Under the pieces are notes generated by a model. The model did not search any database. It was not told where the DNA came from and was given only the letters and a program-made list of their open reading frames with translations. This document shows positions 12,851 through 22,270 of a DNA stretch of 64,000 bases, piece by piece. Numbering within the stretch: the stretch's first letter is position 1; the number at the start of each line of letters is the position of its first letter. The position numbers and the translations under genes were made by a program. This DNA is from Schistocerca nitens (lineage: Eukaryota > Arthropoda > Insecta > Orthoptera > Acrididae), in assembly GCF_023898315.1 (NCBI RefSeq), contig NC_064619.1, positions 483,331,376-483,395,375 on the forward strand. Reading direction: 5' to 3'.

Positions 12851-13094
12851 ACCAAGCAGCAATACATGTGGACGGATGACGGATAGCAGCATTGAACAGA
12901 ATACAATGGAGGAGGAAACTTGTAGCAACGTACGGTCCACTGGGCCTGATCACGTAGAAGAAGCAGAAGAGAAGCCTCGTCGAACCAGTCATCCTTGTAC
13001 AACGCCTGACAGGCCAGCACATCTGCACTTCTCGCGGGTGACCCAGCCTTCCAAGCTGAAAGATGTGCTTTGGTTGTACAAAGGGTAATGTCGC

Positions 13095-13215
13095 TTCTGG
13101 CGCTCCAGCTCACTTCCGCGTTTCCATGTGGAGGCATCTAGACAACATCTACCCTGGTCGATGGATCAGACAATGTGCTCCATTTACATGACCTGCCCAG
13201 TCGCTTGACCTCAGG
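13095..13215 (+). pseudogene. DUF4817-type transposase fragment
   Basis: The translation contains SGAPAHFRVSMWRHLDN followed by YPGRWIR and PAQSLDL. This is a decayed form of the DGAPAHF...GRWIGRGGP...SPDL region seen better preserved at 14.6, 41.1 and 56.5 kb. Only this catalytic segment survives, with a stop inside. Confidence 0.7.
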
Positions 13216-14087
13216 CTGTAACAATACTGGTATGTCCATTGTTTCCAAGAGACAATAATTATAATCATTTTATGTTTTATTAACTTTCTGTATGGAAGAG
13301 CATTGCCTGTGATTAAGCATCATATCAGAGTCTGCAAATAAGCATCATATATCAGGATCCAAAGGTGTCAAACCATTACCAATATGTGTGTACACTGATG
13401 TTTCCATCTATAGAAATAAAAACATTGACGTTGCCCAACACTGGATACTTGAGAGGTTATTTCTGCAAAGAATCTCTGGGGCTATTCAGAGACACGAAGA
13501 ATTAGAAAAAGTACTGCACTCGAACATGTGACGTGCACTGATTGGTCGAAACATTATGGCCACCAGTTGTTAGAATGTGGTGAGACACGTCACGTACATA
13601 TTGTAGACGGTGGGTGGATAATGGCGGAAACCGAGGAGGTTTCTCCCACCACAGCTCCCAATGGCAGTGGTCACCCAAATCAGATGTTTTGGTTAATGTT
13701 AGGCCAGAGTATTTCAAAGGCGCCATTCAAAGCTGTGTGAGCCATGTGGGCTTCCTAGATGCGCGTCGTAGTAAAAGCGGAATCAACGAACAGATTCACT
13801 GCTATATTTCCATAAACAATGTGGGAAATAAACTGGATTTACGCGATCTGACACCTTTCCACCAATCGTAAGGCGAGGGCCAGTAGACTGCTAACTCTTA
13901 ATTTGTTGACAAAGAGTACAAGTGCTGGGGGAAAAAATTCTGCACGCTCTCCCTGCATGCAGAAAGAGAGAGGGCGACTTTTAGTTAGCATAGTGGCAAA
14001 ACTTGTTATTTTCTCCACTCCTGCAGCACTTTTGAGAAGTGTGAAAGAGCTGGCAGTCGGGTAGTTGATTTTGTGGCTAGGACAGAG
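13216..14087. other. mostly unassigned, with a possible transposon end
   Basis: At 13546-13565 the string gaaacattatggccacc resembles the terminal repeat of the family-2 Tc1-like element at 4.86 kb, so a lone decayed end may be present. Otherwise nothing is recognised. Confidence 0.3.
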
Positions 14088-14218
14088 TAGTAAAGCTGTG
14101 AGGATGGTTCGTGAATCGTGTATGTGTAGAACAATCGATAGACTATTTGCCCGCAAAGCGCAAAGGTTCCGGTTTCGAGTTGCGATGTACAGCTTTAATC
14201 TTCTAGGAAATTTCATGA
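14088..14218 (+). mobile_element. tRNA-like SINE, 301-bp-unit family, degraded
   Basis: The stretch runs from taaagctgtgaggatgg through a decayed tRNA-like body (atttgcccgcaaagcgcaaa, B-box-like gtttcgagttg) to a 3' end resembling ttttaatctgccaggaagtt. It matches the better copies at 15.4-15.8 kb in order, at clearly lower identity. Confidence 0.65.
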
Positions 14219-14593
14219 TGGTTTTCTACCGGTAGCAGGGCATTCCATCAGCTCTGGATTATGGTTTACGTCACGAGTAAAATTTCAGCTCATGCTGTCA
14301 TGGGCAAAGGAAACTTTTTACGCGGATTGTATACAGGGTGAAAAGTATTTAAACCGACAAACTCTGAGGGATTGTAGGGTACATCAAAACGAATATTTTT
14401 CCCTAATGTCATTTTTTCCTATGAGGAGTAGTTAAACCGGCAGAGGAAGATTTCTCTGGTGGCAAATTAATTAAACCAACAAACACTTTTACATTTTTTT
14501 ATGACCAAGAGACAACACATTAACACAACTCAATTTCAGTTACAGTAGATTTTCAAAAATGCTTCCATTGACACGTAAACAAAGGTTACACAG

Positions 14594-15143
14594 TCAGATC
14601 ATGTTTTGTCTAACACGGGAAAAAACCCCAGGAGTATCCTGAATTGTTCCTGCTGCTGCTACTATCTGGGCAACCAGATCCTCTTCTGACGCAACAGGAG
14701 TTGAATAAACAAGGTTGCGCATTCTCCACACACAAAAAGTCCAGAGGGGACATATCTGGAGATCGAGCAGACCATGGGACAGGACCACCTCTGCCAATCC
14801 AAGTTTCTGGGAACCGTCGGTCCAGGAATCGACGCACACGACGTCAGAAACGTGCCGGCGCCCCGTCATGTTGGAACCACATGCGTTGTCTTGTAGGGAG
14901 CTTCACGTCTTCCAGCAATTCTGGCAATGCTCTGGCGAAGAAATTGTAATAGTGCCTGAAATTTAATGGCCCAATTAAACAGTCCCCAACAACACCGACC
15001 CACACATTAACGAAGAGCCGCACTTGATGAGCGCTAGTAACTGTGGCATGTGGGTTATCCTGACTGCAGACATGTGAGTTGTGCTTGTTGAAGACTCCAT
15101 CACGCCCGAACGTTGCTTCATCGGTAAACGACACAGAGGATGG
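14594..15143 (-). pseudogene. DUF4817-type transposase, catalytic part
   Basis: Reading on the minus strand, FTDEATFGRDGV holds the first catalytic Asp (near 15105-15140). Next come HNSHV, NPHATV and VNVWVGVVGDCLIG. The second block is FQHDGAPARF (near 14845), and after a frameshift there is WIGRGGPVPW with SPDMSPLDF. The 3' part ends with a segment starting NLVYSTPVASEEDL. At least one frameshift near 14840 disables it. The upstream boundary at about 15143 is where the tandem tRNA-like array starts. Confidence 0.85.
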
Positions 15144-15920
15144 ACCCGAGTTCGAGTCTCGGTCGGGCACACAGTTTTAATCTGCCAGGAAGTTTCATAT
15201 CAGCGCACACTCCGCTGCAGAGTGAAAATCTCATTCTGGAAACATCCCCCAGGCTGTGGCTAAGCCATGTCTCCGCAATATCCTTTCTTTCAGCAGTGCT
15301 AGTTCTGCAAGGTTCGCAGGAGAGCTTCTGTAAAGTTTGGAAGGTAGGAGACGAGATACTGGCAGAAGTAAAGCTGTGAGGACCGGGCGTGAGTCGTGCT
15401 TCGGTAGCTCAGATGGTAGAGCACTTGCCCGCGAAAGGCAAAGGTCCCGAGTTCGAGTCTCGGTCGGGCACACAGTTTTAATCTGCCAGGAAGTTTCATA
15501 TCAGCGCACACTCCGCTGCAGAGTGAAAATCTCATTCTGGAGACATCCCCCAGGCTGTGGCTAAGCCATGTCTCCGCAATATCCTTTCTTTCAGGAGTGC
15601 TAGTTCTGCAAGGTTCGCAGGAGAGCTTCTGTAAAGTTTGGAAGGTAGGAGACGAGATACTGGCAGAAGTAAAGCTGTGAGGACCGGGCGTGAGTTGTGC
15701 TTCGGTAGCTCAGATGGTAGAGCACTTGCCCGCGAAAGGCAAAGGTCCCGCGTTCGAGTCTTGGTCCGGCACACAGTTTTAATCTGCCAGGAAGTTTCAT
15801 TGCAAACATTAATTGCTATGTAGAGCTCCCCTGGGCTATGTGTACCGATTTTTCCCCTTGAGTTACACCTCTCATTTCATATCAGCGCACACTCCGCTGC
15901 AGAGTGAAAATCTCATTTTA
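15144..15920 (+). repeat. tandem array of tRNA-like SINE units, period 301 bp
   Basis: The B-box core ttcgagtct recurs at 15151, 15452 and 15753, an exact 301-bp period. Each unit has a tRNA-like body (tagctcagatggtagagcac ... cgagttcgagtctcgg), then ttttaatctgccaggaagtt, then a spacer including ctccgctgcagagtgaaaat. The first unit begins inside the tRNA-like part. The third carries an extra segment of about 75 bp (15801-15876) before its spacer resumes. The units are not functional tRNA genes: the acceptor ends do not pair and they are embedded in repeat. Confidence 0.88.
15398..15471 (+). repeat. tRNA-like module in SINE unit
   Basis: This is the clearest tRNA-like body. The A-box is tagctcagatgg, an anticodon-like stem ttgcc/ggcaa encloses the loop cgcgaaa, and the B-box is agttcgagtct. 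The loop would read CGA, but position 33 is G where U is expected. It is therefore called a SINE promoter module. A nearly identical second module is at 15699-15772. Confidence 0.75.
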
Positions 15921-17040
15921 TCTACATGATTACTCAGCAATTCACATTTAAGTGCTTGGCAAAGGGTTCATCGAACCACAATCATACTATCCCTCTACCA
16001 TTCTACTCCCGAACAGCGCGCAGGGAAAAACGAACACCTAAACCTTTCTGTTCGAGCTCTGATTTCTCTTATTTTATTTTGATGATCATTCCTACCTATG
16101 TAGGTTGGGCTCAACAAAATATTTTCGCATTCGGAAGAGAAAGTTGGTGACTGAAATTTCGTAAATAGATTTCGCCGCGACGTAAAACGTCTTTGCTTTA
16201 ACGACTTCCATCCAAACTCGCGTATCATATCTGCCACACTCTCTCCCCTATTACGTGATAATACAAAACGAGCTGCCCTTTTTTGCACCCTTTCGATGTC
16301 CTCCTTCAATTCCACCTGGTAAGGATCCCACACCGCACAGCAATATTCTAACATAGGACGAACGAGTGTAGTGTAAGCTGTCTCTTTAGTGGACTTGGTG
16401 CATCTTCTAAGTGTCCTGCCAATGAAACGCAACCTTTGGCTCGCCTTCCCCACAATCTTATCTATGTGGTCTTTCCAACTGAAGTTGTTCGTAATTTTAA
16501 CACCCAGGTACTTAGTTGAATTGACAGCCTCGAGAATTGTACTATTTATCGAGTAATCGGATTCCAACGGATTTCTTTTGGAACTCATGTGGATCACCTC
16601 GCACTTATCGTTATTTAGCGTCAACTGCCACCTGCCACACCATACAGCGATCTTTTCTAAATCGCTTTTCCAACTGATACTGGTCTTCGGATGACCTTAC
16701 TAGACGGTAAATTACAGCATCATCTGCGAACAACCTAAGAGAACTGCTCAGATTGTCACCCAGGTCATTTATATAGATCAGGAACAGCAGAGGTCCCACG
16801 ACGCTTCCCTGGGGAACACCTGATATCACTTCAGTTTCACTCGATGATTTGGTGTCTATTACTGCGAACTGCGACCTTCCTGACCGGAAATCACGAATCC
16901 AGTCGCACAACTGAGACGATACCCCATAGGCCCGCAGCTTGATTAGAAGTCGCTTGTGAGGACCGGTGTCAAAAGCTTTACGGAAATATAGAAATACGGA
17001 ATCAACTTGAGATCCCCTGTCGATAGCGGCCATCCAAGTT
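15921..17040 (-). mobile_element. CR1-like LINE, 5'-truncated
   Basis: The minus strand encodes the C-terminal RT of a CR1-group element. It begins abruptly near 17040 with MAAIDRGSQVDSVFLYF, followed by SGVPQGSVVGPLLFLIYI near 16790, and LFADDAVIY. After a frame change near 16620 it continues with KYLGVKITNNFSWKDHID and YCCAVWDPYQ to about 15995. The 3' end is an atgtagata-like tail near 15921. It sits inside the DUF4817-type transposon in the same orientation. Missing 5' sequence is usual for LINE insertions. Confidence 0.85.
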
Positions 17041-17048
17041 GTGAACAT
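15995..17048 (-). pseudogene. CR1-like reverse transcriptase fragment
   Basis: There are two overlapping open pieces. 16611-17048 carries RT fingers/palm with the FADD active box; its first few codons belong to the host transposon. 15995-16624 carries the thumb and the C-terminal region typical of CR1 (RVQKRAARFVLSRNRGES). One frameshift around 16615 separates them. Without the N-terminal endonuclease it cannot act alone. Confidence 0.85.
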
Positions 17049-17409
17049 GCTGTAAGTGAAATGGACGTAACAAATGCTCTCGAAGGACTGTTCTTACATT
17101 CGTGTGATTCGTCCCCATGGTACGTGCAATTGCACGAGTGCTGATTGAAGGATGCCACTCCACATGCTGCAAGACAGCTTCCTCAAATTGCAGCGTTCTT
17201 ACCGTGCGACGGTGTCCCTGTCCAGGTAATCTGCTAAATGACCCGATCTCACGCAGGCGTTGGTACACAGCAGCAAAGGTCGTATGATGCGGGATACGGC
17301 GATTAGGATATTGTAGTTGATAAACCCGCTGTGCAGCTCGTCCGTTGTGGTGCGCTACGTAGTACGCACCAACCATATCAGTGTACTCACTCCAGGTGTA
17401 TCGCTCCAT
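17045..17409 (-). pseudogene. DUF4817-type transposase, N-terminal part
   Basis: The ATG at 17407-17409 opens a frame starting MERYTWSEYTDMVGAY. It continues with HHTTFAAVYQRLREIGSF and HPSISTRAIARTMGTNHTNV, the DNA-binding helix-turn-helix region of this insect transposase type, and ends near LRPFHLQHVHNL where LINE sequence takes over. The catalytic half lies downstream beyond the insertion. Roughly 40 residues expected between the halves are absent, so the insertion came with a small loss. Confidence 0.85.
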
Positions 17410-17599
17410 TAGTAAACAGAGACAATGCGCTACTACACTGGTGGACAGCAGTTGCCTACAATTGAAGAGCGTAATACGGCCTCCACCGGTTTAAATAATC
17501 CTCACAGGAAAAAATGACATTAAGGAAAAATATTTGTTTATGTCCCCTACAAACTCCCAGAGTTTGTCGGTTTAAATACTTTTCACCCTGTATAGCTGG

Positions 17600-17779
17600 T
17601 ATTGTTGAGGTGCATGGAAATTGTACTTCTTGGCTTCTCTCCACAGCAACTTGTACAAGAGGTCGGAACTACTACAACGGTCCACCGACCGTATTGTTGG
17701 CAAATGAATCACGACTCCTACGTCCCGTAAGGGAACAGATTGTTCTAAATGGGCTGATTCGTCAGGTCCGTGAAGGCCG
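17600..17779. other. unassigned flank
   Basis: This is the sequence just outside the DUF4817-type element. Nothing is recognised in it. Confidence 0.3.
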
Positions 17780-18300
17780 CATATTTCTGGCTGGTTCCGA
17801 GATTAGCTTTAAGCACCAGGACCGAAACGAGCCTCGTGCTGAGGCAGCCGGCCAGGAACAACGCCTCCCAAACGAAGCTGTTCGAGTGCCGCAGCGCCGG
17901 GGTGGGGACAGGCAGGCACCAGTCACGCCGACGAGCTGCGCATTCGTCACACGCGCGGCTAAGTGAGTAGCGCGGCAGCCGCCGTATCGTGCGGATTCGG
18001 CCTACAGGCGCGCCGCGGGGGATCCAAATGAATCAGCTGCGGGCGCGCCTATCTCCGGGCCCACTCGGCGCGCGCACCCCAGGAATTTTAATTGCGTAAA
18101 CTCGGACAGGCGCCGTCGCGGGCAGGGGGTTTACAACCGCGCTACGCCGCAAGGGGCATCGCGGCCGCACGCGGACGCCTCAGTCTAATGACGCCGATTA
18201 ATTATTTAGGACTCGCATGGGAATCTTGGGTGCGCCGTACCTGCGCCGCTTTAATTACGACCTAAATAGAAACCGGTCTGCTTAAGCACCTGCTGGCAAT
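17780..18300. promoter_or_regulatory. candidate CpG-rich non-coding island
   Basis: CpG density is far above the surroundings. The island contains two ggcgcgcc sites 35 bp apart (18007-18014 and 18042-18049) and a gcggccgc site (18161-18168). Its right half carries homeodomain-like cores (ttaattatttagg near 18200, tttaattacga near 18250). It is not similar to any repeat here and is not convincingly coding, although a 150-codon frame starts upstream at 17514. A regulatory role is inference from composition only. Confidence 0.35.
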
Positions 18301-18648
18301 TTTTTTTCGCCCTATTTCCCACATGCCTGTCGGAGTAGCAGTCATTATAACTAAATGGGGAATGCGTTACAGACCTGTGTAATTCGTTTCGATGATTGGG
18401 CGGAACGGTCGATTTTTCTTCGCAATAGGCGCCTGGCAGCGGCAGTTAAGGCCGGAGAGACGTACAGCCGCTGTTGAGTGTTCCTGCTGTGCGCTGTGGC
18501 AAATTACTTCGCTACGAGAACTCTATTTGTTTCACCGGCACTTGCTATGCCACGTCTGTCGTGAGACGTTCGTCCGGCTAGTTTCTGTTAGTAAAATATA
18601 CTAGCGGCAATAGGAATTCATACAACTACAGCGACTATGACGCAATTA
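18301..18648. other. unassigned stretch
   Basis: A 70-codon plus frame (18392-18604) has no recognisable motif. Confidence 0.3.
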
Positions 18649-18934
18649 AATTTGCCGGCCGGGGTGTCCGAGCGGTTCTAGGCGCTACAGTCTGGAATTA
18701 TGTGATTCAGGCCCTCTGTGGCTTTCTCTTGTAGCTTCCTATATCGTAGGACATAGAATCATAAGTGTCCGGAACTGTGCGACAGCTACGGTCGCAGGTT
18801 CGAATCCTGCCTCGGGCATCGATGTGTGTGATGTCCTTAGGTTACTTAGGTTTAAGTAGTTCTACGTTCTAGGGGACTGATGACCTCAGAAGTTAAGTCC
18901 CATAGTGCTCAGAGCCACTTGAAATTCAATTTGC
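18649..18934 (+). mobile_element. SINE, common family, with 77-bp internal insertion
   Basis: The body is 18656-18927, flanked by aatttgc at 18649-18655 and 18928-18934. Head and tail match the common family. However, 77 bp at 18698-18774 interrupt the head between the A-box and B-box, bounded by the direct repeat ggaa. The inserted piece has near-inverted ends (ttatgtgattc and gaatcataag). Confidence 0.85.
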
Positions 18935-19449
18935 TCACCATAAATATTTAGTCTGCAGCAGAATACATACTGCGATAATACCTCCTGACACGTTAACTCA
19001 TTATGACGGACTGGGGATCAGACTGAAACCTATCTTTCGGCGAGCGACGATTTTGGTTCACATCACCACCTGGTCATTCAATGGAGGTTTCCCGTGATTT
19101 CACTAAAACTCTTAACGTGAACGCTGGGAAGATATCTTTGATGAGGTAACTCCAGTTTTGAGCTGCTTTTTCGTTGTCAATGATCTTCTCGTAGACTGGA
19201 CTGAGACTTCAAATTTGAGAACATTTTGTATTGCAGCGCGTCAGAAATCGTGAATAATTTAATTATTATAAACAATCCGCCTCGATTGCAAATAGAAACC
19301 GGATGTTAACCTAGGTTTCGGCGCGGATAACCACGCCTTCTTCGGAATACACTAAAATTACAAACTGCCTAAAGAGGCATGGTCCAACATCAATGCAGGA
19401 CGCCCAAAACGGCAAAAGACTCGCATCAAATATAAAATAAACGGTGCGT
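18935..19449. other. unassigned stretch
   Basis: There are no open frames of note and no repeat ends that I can identify. Confidence 0.3.
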
Positions 19450-19629
19450 TGTACCATGTCAATAGCTGTACATAGCTCAAACGCCAGAAGCGTCCTTCCT
19501 TACCCCCGCCAAAGTCCGGTGGGCCGCGGACTCTCAGTTTACCTGACGGCCCGCGGCCCACCGATGTAGGCTGGGGTGAGGAAGGACGCTTCGGACGTTT
19601 GAGCTAAGTACAGCTATTGATATGGTAAA
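19450..19629. repeat. large palindrome, arms ~86 bp
   Basis: The left arm 19450-19536 and right arm 19544-19629 are imperfect reverse complements (about a dozen mismatches by eye) around a 7-bp centre gtttacc. Shared blocks include tcaatagctgtac, tagctcaaacg, gaagcgtccttcct and cggtgggccgcgg. The right arm contains the start codon of the Tc1-like transposase at 19622, so the arm may be that element's 5' region with an inverted duplicate beside it. Alternatively it is an independent foldback insertion. Confidence 0.85.
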
Positions 19630-20610
19630 CTTGAGCGCCTACCGCGATTGCTGTTTATCGTATCGCGACATTACTGCTCACGTTGGTCGAGATCCAATGA
19701 CTGTTAGCAGGATATGGAATCGATGGGTTCAGGAGGGTAATACAGAACGCCGTGTTGGATCCCAACGGCCTCGTATCACTAGCAGTCGAGATGACAGGCA
19801 TCTTATCCGCATGGCTGTAACGAATCGTGCAGCCACGTCTCGATCCCTGAATCAACAGATGGGGACGTTTCCAAGACCACAACCATCTGCACGAATAGTT
19901 CGATGACGTTTGCAGCAGCATGGACTATCAGCTCGGAGACCATGGCTGCGGTTACCCTTGACGCTGCATCACAGACAGGAGCGCCTGCGATGCTATACTC
20001 AACGACGAACCTGGGTGCACGAATGGCAAAACATCATTTTTTCGGATGAATCCAGGTTCTGTTTAGAGCATCATGATGGTCGCATCCGTGTTTGGTGACA
20101 TCGCGGTGAACGCACATTGGAAGCGTGTATTCGTCATCGCCATGCTGGCGTATCACCCGGCGTGATGGTATGGGGTGCCATTGGTTGCACATCTCGGTCA
20201 CCTCTTGTTCGCAATGACGGCACTTTGAACAGTGGACGTTACATTTCAGATGTGTTACGACCCGAGGCTCTACCCTTGATTCGATCCCTGCGAAACCCTA
20301 CATTTCAGCAGGATAATGCACGATCGCATGTTGCAGGTCCTGTGCGGGACTTCCTGGATACAGAAAATGTTCGACTGCTGCCCTCCCAGCACATTCTCCA
20401 GATCTCTCACCAATTGAAAACGTCTGGTCAATGGTGGCCCAGAAACTGGCTCGTCACAATACGCCAGGCACAACTCGTGATGATCTATGGTATCGTGTTG
20501 AAGCTGCATGGGCAGCTGTACCTGTACACGCCATCCAAGCGCTGTTTGACTCATTGCCTAGGCGTATCAAGGCCGTTATTACGGCCAAAGTTGGTTGTTC
20601 TGGGTACTGA
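19622..20610 (+). pseudogene. Tc1-like transposase (family 3), broken
   Basis: The frame opens MVNLSAYRDCCLSYRDIT. The order is an N-terminal helix-turn-helix pair, RLPLTLHHRQERL, first catalytic block IIFSDESRFCL near 20035, VMVWGAIG near 20165, second block FQQDNARSHV near 20310, and third block HSPDLSPIENVWSM near 20395-20430. Stops lie at about 19903 and 20098. A one-base loss near 20385 moves the third block out of frame. Correcting only the spacing, the second Asp and last Glu are 34 residues apart, the usual Tc1 value. The C-terminus ends at the tga at 20608-20610. Confidence 0.9.
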
Positions 20611-20760
20611 TTTCTCGGGGTCTGTGCACCCAAATTGCGTGAAAATGTAATTACATGTCAGTTCTAGTATAATATATTTGTCCAATGAATACCCGTTTAT
20701 CATTTGCATTTCTTCTTGGTGTAGGAATTTTAATGGCCAGTAGTGTAATTTTGTTTGTAA

Positions 20761-21136
20761 CGTGAAATATACAGACGCTTTCCGCCAACACTAAGTGCCG
20801 CATGAAACAAGTGATTAGCACTATTTGTTTAGCCTGACTCCAGCAACGCACTGCGAAAACTAAATTTCAAATGTCTGCCGAAACTTCAGAGAAAATTCGC
20901 ATGATGGCGCGTAGGCGGGATATCTTGTGTGCGTGGTTATCTGAAACAGTATGAAAAGCTTGTATGATTGTTGCAGGGTGGGCTGTGCTGAGAAAAAATA
21001 TTAAGTACAAGATTCGATACCGTGCGCCATTTCAGAGTTAATTAGTACTGAGGTTAGCCAATCAGGCCGTTACGAATGCAAATTGAAGTACCATTTTGAT
21101 CAGTGCAGGAACAAATTTTTACCTGGACTATCGCCT
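20761..21136. other. unassigned stretch
   Basis: Around 20725-20760 the sequence ggaattttaatggccagtag may be the right end of the Tc1-like element to the left. No matching left end was found. Nothing else is recognised. Confidence 0.3.
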
Positions 21137-21389
21137 GCACTTGTCACAGCGGAGAGTGCGCAGGTATGGAACTTCCTGGCAGATTAAAACTGTGTGCAGG
21201 ACCGCGACTCGAACTCGGAACCTTTGCCTTTTGCGGGCAAGTGCTCTAACAACTGAGCTACCCAAGCACGACTCACGCCCCGTCCTCACAGCTTCACTTC
21301 TGCCAGTACCTCGTCTCCTACCTTCCAAACTTTACAGAATCTCTCCTGCGAACCTTGCAGAACTAGTTTTAATCTGCCAGGAAGTTTCA
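21137..21389 (-). mobile_element. tRNA-like SINE of the 301-bp family, ends inverted
   Basis: The minus strand carries the same tRNA-like body as the array at 15.4 kb (B-box complement cgactcgaactcgg near 21206, A-box complement ctgagctaccc near 21257). The 23-bp module gaacttcctggcagattaaa appears at 21169 and again inverted at 21367-21389, giving the core an inverted-repeat frame of about 220 bp. In the array this module recurs in direct orientation only. Confidence 0.75.
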
Positions 21390-21424
21390 ATGTAGCTAGC
21401 GTTGCAGTAATTTTTTCTTAAAAT

Positions 21425-21971
21425 TGTAAGTAGGCTGTTTAGGTTTTTTATTGGTAACGCCACCTCTGTATGAAAATCACTGGCTGTGCTGTGTGCAGTC
21501 TGTGGCTGCTTTGCATTGTTGTAATACTCGTCATTGTAGTGTTAGGCAGCTGGCTGTGAACAGCGCGTAGCGTTGCGCAGTTGGAGGTGAGCCGCCAGCA
21601 GTGGTGGATGTGGGGAGAGAGATGGCGGAGTTTTGTAATTTGTCATGAACTGCTATATATATGATGATATCAAGGTAAATACATTGTTTGTTCTCTATTA
21701 ATATCTTTCATTTGCTAACTATCCCTATCAGTAGTTAGTGCCTTCCATAGTTTGAATCTTTTATTTAGCTGGCAGTAGTGGCGCTCGCTGTATTGCAGTA
21801 GCTTGAGCAGCGAAAATTTTTGTGAGGTAAGTGATTTGTGAAAGGTATAGTTTAATGTTAGTCAGGGCCATTCTTTTGTAGGGAATTTTGAAAGTCAAAT
21901 TGCGTTGCGCTAAAAATATTGTGTGTCAGTTTAAGCACAGTCCTGTAAAATTATTAAAAGGGGACGTTTCA
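21425..21971 (+). repeat. 5' LTR
   Basis: The LTR begins TG and ends CA, as is normal. A tatatatatgatgat stretch near 21655 could serve as a TATA region. The following bases (tatgtcgacccatagcc) sit where a primer binding site would be, but I could not match them to a tRNA 3' end with confidence. Confidence 0.9.
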
Positions 21972-22270
21972 TATGTCGACCCATAGCCTAGGATACCTCA
22001 CTGGAATCTTCTGATTTTTTCTTGTAGTTTGTGTAATTAGTGTAGATTTTGTTTATTGCTAGCGCGTAATTGTAGAGAAAATCTCCTTTGTAGTTGCAGT
22101 CTTTCATTGTTGTACAGTAAAACAGGTGTGGCACGCATGTAGATTTGCACCAAGTATTTCGCAGCTGCAATTAACTAGATATTATTTTCAGTGTTATGTT
22201 AATGTGTTCTCTTATTTTTGCTCTTCAAATTGTGCTTTTCTGTGTTGTCGTGTGAAATACTGTGACAATA

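Larger units (their letters stand above)
10045..12973 (+). mobile_element. LINE relic with endonuclease and RT domains
   Basis: The order is that of a non-LTR retrotransposon polyprotein. An APE-type endonuclease opens near 10050 (FGTWKVRSQHKTGAA). It continues after a frameshift near 10155 (ALQEIRRED, then VNCHAPTEE) and carries LLGDMNAKVG near 10460, NQIDHVAID near 10665 and GGSDHFLV near 10745. RT begins near 11450 with NKSPGEDGIQ and YRGISLLN. It continues in another frame with FVDFKKA, RQGDALSPILFN near 12050 and YTDDI near 12150. A C-terminal segment ends with RMQWVGHVARMKDRRW (12314-12850). At least three stops and several frameshifts disable it. The clade is not assigned, and neither end was bounded by a target duplication. 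Confidence 0.88.
14334..17590 (-). mobile_element. DUF4817-type DDE transposon with ~115-bp TIRs
   Basis: The ends are long inverted repeats. Left 14334-14448 begins cagggtgaaaagtatttaaa, and right 17476-17590 is its imperfect complement. Both sides abut TATA (14330-14333 and 17591-17594), consistent with TA-targeted IS630/Tc1/mariner transposition. The minus strand encodes the transposase in two pieces: the N-terminal helix-turn-helix domain (17045-17409) and the catalytic domain (about 14594-15143). The middle is replaced by a CR1-like LINE fragment (about 15921-17040) and a tandem tRNA-like array (15146-15920), which account for most of its 3.26 kb. Confidence 0.88.

Noticed and set aside
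15398..15772. Two apparent tRNA genes
   Set aside because: They are modules of a 301-bp SINE array, with G at position 33 and no acceptor-stem pairing.
15144..15920. CRISPR-like array of spaced repeats
   Set aside because: The 301-bp units are near-identical throughout, with no variable spacers; the context is eukaryotic.
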